Shown here in pieces: positions 6,780 to 14,200 of a stretch of 14,567 nucleotides of DNA. The number at the start of each line of letters is the position of its first letter. Position 1 is the first letter of the stretch. The stretch is from contig CATZPY010000028.1 of assembly GCA_958422985.1 (NCBI GenBank), positions 1-14,567 of the forward strand. The letters are read 5' to 3'. This DNA comes from an uncultured Clostridium sp. (GTDB taxonomy: Bacteria; Bacillota; Clostridia; TANB77; CAG-508). A model generated the notes under the pieces. It was not told where the DNA came from. It made no database searches and saw only the letters and a list, made by a program, of their open reading frames with translations. The translations under genes and the position numbers were made by a program.

Positions 6780-8286
6780 ATTCATTTTTAGTAACTATTT
6801 TAAAAACAAAACTAAAAAAAATAAAAGTTATACTATAAATTAAAATGTTTACAAATAATGGAAAGATAGCATTTGAATGAATCTTTAAAAAGATAGTTAT
6901 AGTCATGCTAAAAATTAAAATAACAAAAGGTTTAAAAATCCATATTTTGAAATTTAAATTAATATTAGAAACATTAATTAAAACTAACATACTTAAAATA
7001 CAATTTAAAATCTCACTTACAAATATGACTATTAAATATCCAAGAATTCCATAAATAGGAACTAAAAAAGATATCAATAAAATGCTACTTACCAAATCTA
7101 TAATATTTATAATCATAACACTAACTTGTTTATCTAATCCTTTTAAAATTCCGTCAACAATACTATCTAAATACATAAAAATAATTACAGGAGCTAATAT
7201 TTTTATATATTTAGAAATATTTTCGTTATTATAAATTAAAATGCTTAATTCTTCAGAAAAGCAAAAAAATATTCCAATAATAAAAAAAGAGAAAGCCATA
7301 GTATATTTTAATATTCTAGATATTGAATTTTTAATAATATCATTTTTACCTCGTATATTAAAAGCCGAAAATTCTGGTATTAGTAAACCACTAAAAGAAC
7401 TTAAAAAAGTACTAGGAAAAAGTACAATAGGAAAAACCATACCATTAATCATTCCATAATTTGCTAAAGCGTTATTGCAACTTAAGCCAGAAGCTTCTAG
7501 TTTTAAAGGTATAATTATTTGTTTTAAAGTCGCAAGCCCGGATTTTATATATGTTGCAGAAGAGATGGGCATAGAAATTTTAAATATTCTTTTTGTAATA
7601 CTAGTATCTTCATTTTTGTTATTAACAATAGTATTTTCTAAATACCATTTTTTTCTATCTTTTATATAAGCAATAAACATTAATAAACAGGTAATTCCTT
7701 CAGAAATAGAACTACCAAGAACAATTAAACAGCAAGCAGAATTAATAGAAAAATTAAATAATCTATTAAGCATATAAGTTATAATTAAAATTTTAAATAA
7801 CTGTTCTATTATTTGTATAATAGCACTTTTTATTACATGTCTTACTGCAGAAAAATAACCATTAAGGCAAGAACAAATAGAAGCAAAAGGAAACGACAAA
7901 GCCATTATACCTATTGTAAAAGCAGAGATTTTTTCATGCAAAATACGAGAAGAAATATAATTTGCAAAAATACAAAAGATAAAAAAAGTTAAAATGCCAA
8001 AACAAAGACTGTAGAATAAACATTTTTTTACAGCAAATTTTAAATTAGTAAAATTGTTTTTTGCTATTTCTTCAGAAACAATTCTAATACAAGCAAGATT
8101 AATTCCAGAAAGAGCAAGTGTTATACCAAAAGAGTAAGTAGACATTAATAGTTGGTATAAGCCAACTGCTTCATTACCAATTTTATTAGAAATATAAACA
8201 CCAAAAGAAACACCTACCAACTGCAAAAAGATAGAGATAACACTTAAAGCTAAACCATTTATAATAAATAATTTTAATTTTTTCAA
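6763..8286 (-). CDS. SpoVB-like lipid flippase of the MOP superfamily (polysaccharide biosynthesis protein)
   Basis: Polytopic membrane protein related to SpoVB, MurJ and Wzx, which move lipid-linked sugar or peptidoglycan precursors across the cytoplasmic membrane; SpoVB is needed for spore cortex. It has 507 residues from TTG 8286, preferred over an in-frame GTG at 8295 because that GTG is part of the AGGTGAT ribosome-binding site. About 14 hydrophobic segments fill the sequence, usual for the family. Family-like stretches include GISLSG-type ALSGINLACIRIVSEE, GYFSAVRHVIKSAIIQIIEQ and YGMINGMVFPIVLFPSTF. It converges with and overlaps the 148-residue gene by 17 bp. Upstream is a perfect hairpin covering its ribosome-binding site. 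Calling it SpoVB itself is not safe, since Clostridia often carry several paralogues; export of teichoic or capsular precursors is an alternative. Confidence 0.82.
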   Translation of the reverse strand: MKKLKLFIINGLALSVISIFLQLVGVSFGVYISNKIGNEAVGLYQLLMSTYSFGITLALSGINLACIRIVSEEIAKNNFTNLKFAVKKCLFYSLCFGILTFFIFCIFANYISSRILHEKISAFTIGIMALSFPFASICSCLNGYFSAVRHVIKSAIIQIIEQLFKILIITYMLNRLFNFSINSACCLIVLGSSISEGITCLLMFIAYIKDRKKWYLENTIVNNKNEDTSITKRIFKISMPISSATYIKSGLATLKQIIIPLKLEASGLSCNNALANYGMINGMVFPIVLFPSTFLSSFSGLLIPEFSAFNIRGKNDIIKNSISRILKYTMAFSFFIIGIFFCFSEELSILIYNNENISKYIKILAPVIIFMYLDSIVDGILKGLDKQVSVMIINIIDLVSSILLISFLVPIYGILGYLIVIFVSEILNCILSMLVLINVSNINLNFKIWIFKPFVILIFSMTITIFLKIHSNAIFPLFVNILIYSITFIFFSFVFKIVTKNEFKEFL

Positions 8287-8322
8287 AAAAATCACCTATT
8301 CATGTTTATTCATGAATAGGTG
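8284..8322 (-). promoter_or_regulatory. Perfect 12-bp hairpin over the flippase ribosome-binding site; terminator-like
   Basis: On the minus strand CACCTATTCATG (8322-8311), a 6-nt loop AATAAA and CATGAATAGGTG (8304-8293) form a perfect 12-bp stem. It is followed by AT and a run of T reaching the TTG start (8286-8284). The Shine-Dalgarno AGGTG lies fully inside the 3' arm. It has the form of an intrinsic terminator for the hydrolase/exported-protein transcript and would also block translation of the flippase while folded. The motif ACCTATT is repeated upstream (8349-8343) and could compete for the same pairing. Confidence 0.7.
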
Positions 8323-8325
8323 AAA

Positions 8326-8331
8326 ATTATA
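8326..8331 (-). promoter_or_regulatory. Possible -10 box for the flippase gene
   Basis: A perfect TATAAT reads on the minus strand between the stop of the exported-protein gene and the hairpin. A start point about 7 nt on would make the transcript begin at or just inside the hairpin. No convincing -35 box lies 16-18 bp upstream (AATAAA is found there), so this is weak. Confidence 0.25.
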
Positions 8332-8366
8332 CATATAGAAAAATAGGTTTTATTATTTAACTAGAA

Positions 8367-9194
8367 TTAGGAAATTTTTATAAACTGATAAGTACCTGGG
8401 TCTGGTGAATATTGTGTGGCAATATAACCATTAAAAATTTGAGAACTAAATTCACCACTTAATACAGGCCTATCTACAGTACATATAAATTCTTCGTTTT
8501 TATTGTTTTTAATATGAATAGTGAAATTCATATTAAAAGTTAAATCTTCTAAAGGAATATTTGCCTTTTGCAAAACAGTACCATTTAAAGATATTATATC
8601 TGTATTTGGCATTTTAAAGTTTGTTACAATGTCTTTATTTATATATCCTAAACTTATTGGATTAGAACAATCTTGGTAAAAAGCAGGGCTATTGTAAGCA
8701 CTTTCTTTATTATCTTTATTATTAGTAATAATAGAAAAATCTATTCTATTATTATTAGGCTCTTGTAATCCTTTATATGTAGCAAAATAATAAGGGTTTT
8801 TGTAGCTTAAACTTTTGTTTCCTTTATCAGAATTAGTAGAAACTTTTATATTATCTATATATAATTCAGAAATTGTATTTTCGTCTGTTAAATCATCGGA
8901 CCTATTAGTATTATTAATATATATTGCAATATCTGTATATTGACCAATGTTTATATCTTGAAAATTATTTCCTTGGCTATTATCTGTTACGAAGGCATTG
9001 CTGTAATACACAATTTTTTCTATAGAAAAAATTGGACTTATGTAATTATTATATGTTTCATAGGAATAATTTGCAAAATTATTCCTATATATAATATCTC
9101 TAATTTTAAAAATATAAAAAGGAAGTAAACTTATTAATATAATAATTAATATTAACAAAACAATAACGTCTTTCTTTTTAAACAATTTTTTCAT
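8367..9194 (-). CDS. Unrecognised membrane-anchored extracellular protein
   Basis: I do not recognise the family. The protein has 275 residues from ATG 9194, chosen because AAAAGGAGATTCAA gives a strong ribosome-binding site; a longer reading from ATG 9236 would overlap the preceding gene by 14 bp and lacks one. A short basic N-terminus (MKKLFKKKD) precedes one hydrophobic segment at about 9-29, probably an uncleaved signal anchor, so about 245 residues face outward. That part is rich in Asn, Ser, Thr and Tyr with alternating beta-like stretches (NISELYIDN-type, FNMNFTIHIKN, EFICTVDRPVLSG) and resembles a beta-rich surface domain. It has two cysteines. It follows the glucosaminidase gene by 28 bp, so the two are very likely cotranscribed, suggesting a cell-wall-associated role; that is inferred only from position. 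A hairpin with T-run follows downstream. Confidence 0.8.
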   Translation of the reverse strand: MKKLFKKKDVIVLLILIIILISLLPFYIFKIRDIIYRNNFANYSYETYNNYISPIFSIEKIVYYSNAFVTDNSQGNNFQDINIGQYTDIAIYINNTNRSDDLTDENTISELYIDNIKVSTNSDKGNKSLSYKNPYYFATYKGLQEPNNNRIDFSIITNNKDNKESAYNSPAFYQDCSNPISLGYINKDIVTNFKMPNTDIISLNGTVLQKANIPLEDLTFNMNFTIHIKNNKNEEFICTVDRPVLSGEFSSQIFNGYIATQYSPDPGTYQFIKIS

Positions 9195-9222
9195 TTGAAT
9201 CTCCTTTTCATTAATGCTAAAA

Positions 9223-10773
9223 CTATAATTTGTCATAAAAATATGTCATGTATGAAAATACTTTTGTACACCAATTAGGATCTGTAGAATATCTTATATT
9301 AATTCCTGTAAGTGTTGGACTAGAATAAAATCTTCCAGTTGTTGTATCACCATCTGACATTGTCATTCCAGCAGGATTTAAATATGCTTTAGCAAGTATT
9401 TTTGCAACAAATTCAATTCCTTCTGCATAGGTGTCAAACGTGTAAGCAGAATTGTAAGCATCGTTATCGTAAGCACCATAACCAAATAAATTTCTTTTAT
9501 CTAAAGATATTGCAGAAGTTCCCCAGCCACTTTCGTGAATTGCCATGGCAACTAGTAAAAGACCATTAACATTATATTTTTGTTCTGCATTATAAAATGC
9601 TTCAGCATTGCTGTAAATTACTTTGTTTACATCTCTTGGCTCGTTAGCTAATATACGTTTGTAATCTTCTAAAGATAAACCACTCTTAACATTTAATGCC
9701 ATATTAAAGTTAAGTTTAGAAACAATTCTTTGTACCTTGTTCTGTGAAACAATACCAGGAGTTGTAGATTTAGATGTTAATGAAGATGATGGAACATATC
9801 CTTCTTGACCGTCAAAAACAATTTTACACCAATCTCCAAGAACTTCTAAAAGTGTAACATCCATATATCTAGTTATTCTACATATTTCAGAACCGTTATT
9901 AATAGAATCCATTAAAGATACTGTAGATATAATATACATTGTATCTCCTAAATGAACATTATAGTTTACTAAAAAGTCAGATGTACCAACTTCTACAATT
10001 TCTTCTATAGGAGCTTTTAAAATATCTATACTAGCAGTAGATTCGTCAACTAAATCTTTTCCTTCATAAGTTCTTACAAGATTAACACGCTCTAGTCCTA
10101 AAACACCAGCTTGTTTTACTATTTTTTCATTTTTTGGAAGTGAGTCATTTTTTATATACTTAGTAGAATAAGGTATTTCTTTATCTCTGTAGGTTTTCTC
10201 CTTGGTTTTACCTGTGTTTGAGTTATCCATGAGTATTTGACTTATGTTAAAAGGATTTGTATTCTTTTCATACGTATTAAAATTCCCATAAGGGTTTTCT
10301 TGTTTATTCTTATTAGAAATATAAGAAAATATAAAGATAATTAACCCAATTATAATTACTAAATAAATAATAGAAAAAATAATAAATTGCTTAAACTTTG
10401 TTTGATTACTCCTTAAGGTATCAAATTTATATTTTATAGAACCTTTAAATTTTTTTTCTTTATTAACATTATTTTTTGCTTTAAAAGGAATAGTAATCTT
10501 TTTATTTTTGTCATTTTTAGCATTAGATTTAAAAGAAATATTATCTTTTTTCCTAATTTTTGAATCTGTTTTTTGCTTAGAAAGCTTATTAGATTTTTTT
10601 AAACTATTTCCTTTTGTTGGTTTTGAGTATACTATATCGTTTGCACTGTTTTCTTTTTCATTGGTATCTATACTTTTTTTTACTTGTTTTGAATCTCGAG
10701 CTTCTTTTAATTCTTTAAAAGCTTCGGACAAATTTTTTTGACTATTATTGTCTTTTGTATTATTATCTTGCAT
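9223..10773 (-). CDS. Membrane-anchored G5/SH3-like/glucosaminidase cell-wall hydrolase
   Basis: Predicted peptidoglycan N-acetylglucosaminidase acting outside the membrane. It has 516 residues. Residues 1-118 form a long, very basic Lys/Asn/Ser-rich cytoplasmic tail. One membrane span lies at about 119-143. A G5-like domain covers about 187-255 (EIPYSTKYIKNDSL, GVLGLERV, EEIVEVGTS). An SH3-like region follows at about 263-328 (GDTMYIIS, LGDWCKIVFDGQEGYVPSS). The glucosaminidase domain lies at about 390-510, with AIHESGWGTS placing the likely catalytic Glu at 404, then RNLFGYGAYD and the Tyr/Phe-rich end. The long basic cytoplasmic tail is unusual for a secreted autolysin. The ATG at 10773 follows AAGGTGAT by 6 nt. 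It is first in a probable two-gene operon with the exported protein downstream and is divergent from rpoB. Confidence 0.88.
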   Translation of the reverse strand: MQDNNTKDNNSQKNLSEAFKELKEARDSKQVKKSIDTNEKENSANDIVYSKPTKGNSLKKSNKLSKQKTDSKIRKKDNISFKSNAKNDKNKKITIPFKAKNNVNKEKKFKGSIKYKFDTLRSNQTKFKQFIIFSIIYLVIIIGLIIFIFSYISNKNKQENPYGNFNTYEKNTNPFNISQILMDNSNTGKTKEKTYRDKEIPYSTKYIKNDSLPKNEKIVKQAGVLGLERVNLVRTYEGKDLVDESTASIDILKAPIEEIVEVGTSDFLVNYNVHLGDTMYIISTVSLMDSINNGSEICRITRYMDVTLLEVLGDWCKIVFDGQEGYVPSSSLTSKSTTPGIVSQNKVQRIVSKLNFNMALNVKSGLSLEDYKRILANEPRDVNKVIYSNAEAFYNAEQKYNVNGLLLVAMAIHESGWGTSAISLDKRNLFGYGAYDNDAYNSAYTFDTYAEGIEFVAKILAKAYLNPAGMTMSDGDTTTGRFYSSPTLTGINIRYSTDPNWCTKVFSYMTYFYDKL

Positions 10774-10868
10774 TTTTTAATCACCTTGAAATATAAAATT
10801 ATTGGCTATGCCAACTAAAAAATATAAGAAGCGAAATAAAAAATTTCAACTGCTAGGTATTTTTTTGT

Positions 10869-10897
10869 AGTATAACATAAGGTAAATAAAAATACAA
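10869..10897 (-). promoter_or_regulatory. Predicted promoter of the hydrolase operon, extended -10
   Basis: On the minus strand TTGTAT (10897-10892), a 17-bp spacer and TATACT (10874-10869) preceded by TGT give an extended -10 sigma-A promoter. The leader would be about 90 nt and contains a small hairpin TTGGC-ATA-GCCAA (10814-10802). The -35 box is about 53 bp from that of the divergent rpoB promoter. Confidence 0.55.
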
Positions 10898-10950
10898 ACT
10901 TAATAATTTAAATAATAATAAAATTCTTAAAACAAATTTGCTGCAATTTA

Positions 10951-10980
10951 TTGACAAAACAGGCAAAAACATGTTATGAT
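10951..10980 (+). promoter_or_regulatory. Near-consensus promoter of rpoB
   Basis: A perfect TTGACA (10951-10956), an 18-bp spacer and TATGAT (10975-10980, one mismatch to TATAAT) make this the strongest sigma-A promoter in the window. Transcription would begin near 10987, about 290 nt before the rpoB start. No other start site is needed to explain rpoB expression, so rpoB is probably the first gene of its transcript. Confidence 0.7.
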
Positions 10981-11052
10981 ACTAAAGATATTTAAACGCT
11001 TAAAAAGGTGATAAAAATAATTAAAAAAATTAAGAAAAAGTAATTTTAAAAC

Positions 11053-11099
11053 AAGGTAGGTTGGCAAAATAAAATAGAGAGTTGCCAGCATGCCTTTTT
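11053..11099 (+). promoter_or_regulatory. Candidate attenuator hairpin in the rpoB leader
   Basis: GGCAA (11063-11067) pairs with TTGCC (11082-11086) around a 14-nt loop. Below a symmetrical 6 x 6 internal loop, AAGG (11053-11056) can pair with CCTT (11093-11096), and T residues continue to 11099. A second TTGCC at 11101-11105 could replace the first as partner of GGCAA. The short stems make folding uncertain. Confidence 0.3.
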
Positions 11100-11112
11100 G
11101 TTGCCTAAAAAC

Positions 11113-11165
11113 GGTTATATTAATTGGAAAGAGGAATTGTTCTGAAAGGCTATATTAATGGAAAA
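11113..11165 (+). repeat. Imperfect 18-bp direct repeat in the rpoB leader
   Basis: GGTTATATTAATTGGAAA (11113-11130) and GGCTATATTAATGGAAAA (11148-11165) are near-identical and 35 bp apart start to start. Both include TATATTA, complementary to TAATATA at 11191-11197. The sequence is AT-rich, but the flanking GG and GGAAA are shared too. Confidence 0.45.
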
Positions 11166-11280
11166 ATTTATAAAGCAGGAATTTGGAAGCTAATATAAAA
11201 TTTTAGTAGCAAGAAGGACTTTTCAATATTCACATATAATTTTTTCAAACTGCTTACATTTTGTTTTAGAGGTGATTTAG

Positions 11281-14200
11281 TTGTTAAAAGAAATTAAGCA
11301 TGAAAAAAGCTCAAGAAAAGACTTTGCAAAAGTTGGAGACTTTATAGAAATGCCAAACTTAATTAAAGTGCAAAGAGATTCTTACGAGTGGTTTGTCGAA
11401 GAAGGATTGGGAGAAGTATTACAAGACATTTCACCAATAATCGACTATTCAGGAAATTTAGTTCTAGAGTTTTTTGATTACTACATGGAAGAAAAGACAA
11501 AATATTCTTTAGAAGAAGCTAAAGAAAGAGATGCTACATATTCTACACGTTTACATGTAAAAGTAAGATTAATAAATCGTGAGACAGGAGAAATTAAAGA
11601 GCAAGAGATCTATTTAGGAGATTTTCCTTTAATGACAGATAGTGGAACATTTATTATAAATGGTGCAGAAAGAGTTGTAGTAAGCCAATTAGTTCGTTCA
11701 CCAGGATGTTACTATGGTTTTACTTACGATAAAACAGGTAAAAAATTATTTACATCAACAGTAATGCCAATAAGAGGTGCATGGATAGAATACGAAACAG
11801 ATAGCAACGATGTTTTTTATGCACGTGTAGACAGAACTAGAAAAATTCCAGTAACAACACTATTAAGAGCATTAGGCTTAGTAACAGATGAACAAATACT
11901 TGATTTCTTTGGAAACGAAGAAAAACTAAGAGTAACATTAGAAAAAGACCCAATAAAAACACAAGACGAAGCATTAATAGAAATTTATAAAAAATTAAGA
12001 CCAGGAGAACTTCCAACAGTAGATGCTGCTAAAAACCTATTTAATGGTTTATTCTTCGATGCAAGAAGATATGACTTATCAAAAGTAGGAAGATATAAAT
12101 ACAATAAAAAACTAAATTTAGCAACAAGAATAGAAGGAAAAATAGCATATGCAGACATAATAAATCCAGAAACAGGAGAATTATTTGTAGAAGCAGGAGA
12201 AGTTATATCTAAAGACTTAGCAGAAGAAATCCAAAATTCTGGTATAAATGTGGTAGAAGTAAAAGTAGATGAGAAACCTATTAAAATAATAGGAAATGGA
12301 ACAGTAAATATTCATGATTTCGTAACAAATGTAGATATTTCAGACTTACACTTTAGAGAAATGGTAAATTATGAAGTATTAAAAAGCATTATAGACAACA
12401 CAGACGAGAAAGATTTACACGAAGTAATAAAACAAAGATATGAAGAATTAGTGCCAAAACATGTTACAACAGAAGATATACTAGCTTCTATTAACTACTT
12501 ACTAAACCTAGACCATAAACTAGGAGAAATAGATGATATAGACCATTTAGGAAATAGACGTATACGTTGTGTTGGTGAATTATTACAAAACCAATTTAGA
12601 ATAGGTTTAACAAGATTAGAAAGAGTTGTTCGTGAAAGAATGACAATTCAAGATCTAGATGTAATAACACCACAAACATTAATTAATACAAAACCAATAA
12701 CTTCAGCAATAAGAGAATTCTTTGGTAGTTCACAATTATCACAATTTATGGATCAAACCAACCCATTATCAGAATTAACACATAAAAGAAGAATTTCTGC
12801 ATTAGGACCTGGAGGACTTTCAAGAGAAAGAGCAGGATTCGAGGTTCGTGATATTCACTATACGCATTATGGTAGACTATGCCCAATAGAATCTCCAGAA
12901 GGACCAAACATAGGTCTTATATCTGCACTTTCATCATTTGCACAAATAAATGAATATGGCTTTATAGAAACACCATATAAATTAGTAGACAAAGAAACAC
13001 ATAAAGTTACAGACAAAGTAGAATATATGAGTGCAGATGTAGAAGATGGTAACTATATTGCAGAAGCAGAAGAACCAATAAACGAAGATGGAACTTTTGT
13101 AAATAAAAGGGTTAAAGTAAGATATAGAAACGATATTATAGAAGTAGACAGAGAAATGGTAACAGGAATAGACGTTTCACCAAAACAATTAGTGTCAATT
13201 GGTGCAGCTATGATCCCATTCTTAGAGCATGATGATGCAAAACGTGCTCTTATGGGTGCAAACATGCAACGTCAAGCAGTTCCATTAATAAATCCAGAAG
13301 CTCCAATAGTAGGAACAGGTATGGAATATAGAGCAGCAAAAGACTCTGGAATATTAATTTTAGCTGAAGACGATGGAGTTATCCAAAAAGTTACAGGTGA
13401 AGCTATTACAGTTAAATATGATAACGGAAAAACAAAGACACATAAATTAAACAAATTTAAAAGAACAAATGGTGGAACATGTATAAACCAAAGACCAATA
13501 GTTGTAGCTGGAGAAAGAGTTAAAAAAGGTGATAGTATAGCAGATGGACCAGCAACAAAAAATGGTGAAATGGCTTTAGGTAGAAACGTATTAGTAGCAT
13601 TCTCTACATGGGAAGGTTACAACTACGAAGATGCTATACTTTTAAATGAAAGACTAGTAAAAGAAGATGTATTTACATCAATCCATATAGAAGAATACGA
13701 TTGCGAATGTCGTGACACAAAATTAGGACCAGAAGAAATAACAAGAGATATACCAAATGTTGGGGAAGACAGCTTAAAAGACTTAGACGAAAATGGTATT
13801 ATAAGAATTGGTGCAGAAGTAAGACCAGGAGACATTTTAGTAGGTAAAGTTACTCCAAAAGGAGAAACAGAACTAACAGCAGAAGAAAGATTACTTCGTG
13901 CAATATTTGGAGAAAAAGCTCGTGAAGTTAGAGACACATCTCTTAAAGTACCACATGGTGAAGCTGGAACAATTGTAGATGTAAAAATATTTACAAGAGA
14001 TAATTCAGACGAATTAGGACCAGGTGTTAACCAAATAATAAGATGTTATATTGCAACAAAAAGAAAAATATCAGTTGGAGATAAAATGGCTGGACGTCAT
14101 GGTAACAAAGGTACAATATCTAGAATTTTACCAGAAGAAGACATGCCATTTATGCCAGATGGTACACCAGTAGACATTCTATTAAACCCATTAGGTGTTC

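Larger units (their letters stand above)
10987..11280 (+). promoter_or_regulatory. Long 5' leader of rpoB with hairpin and repeats
   Basis: This stretch, with the divergent promoters at 10774-10986, is the only gene-free region above 300 bp. It holds no long reading frame. It contains a hairpin followed by T (11053-11099), two copies of an 18-bp repeat (11113 and 11148) and a later TAATATA (11191-11197) that can pair with either copy. The ribosome-binding site AGAGGTGAT (11269-11277 or thereabouts) closes it. I do not recognise a known riboswitch or ribosomal-protein leader, and no T-box or S-box signature is evident. Confidence 0.45.

Noticed and set aside
10042..10048. TTCGTCA, a reverse-strand Spo0A box match
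   Set aside because: It is a single copy inside the hydrolase coding sequence, far from any promoter, and single matches are expected by chance.
10802..10814. TTGGC-TAT-GCCAA hairpin in the hydrolase leader as an attenuator or riboswitch part
   Set aside because: The stem is 5 bp, is followed by mixed A/T instead of a T-run on the minus strand, and the leader of about 90 nt shows no c-di-AMP or c-di-GMP riboswitch signature.
12721..12798. Possible rifampicin-resistance changes in RpoB
   Set aside because: The key positions (Asp491, His501, Ser506) and the neighbouring residues are the usual wild-type ones for Firmicutes.
13053..13937. Open minus-strand frames opposite rpoB
   Set aside because: They are shadows of the conserved RpoB reading frame and have no motif or start signal.
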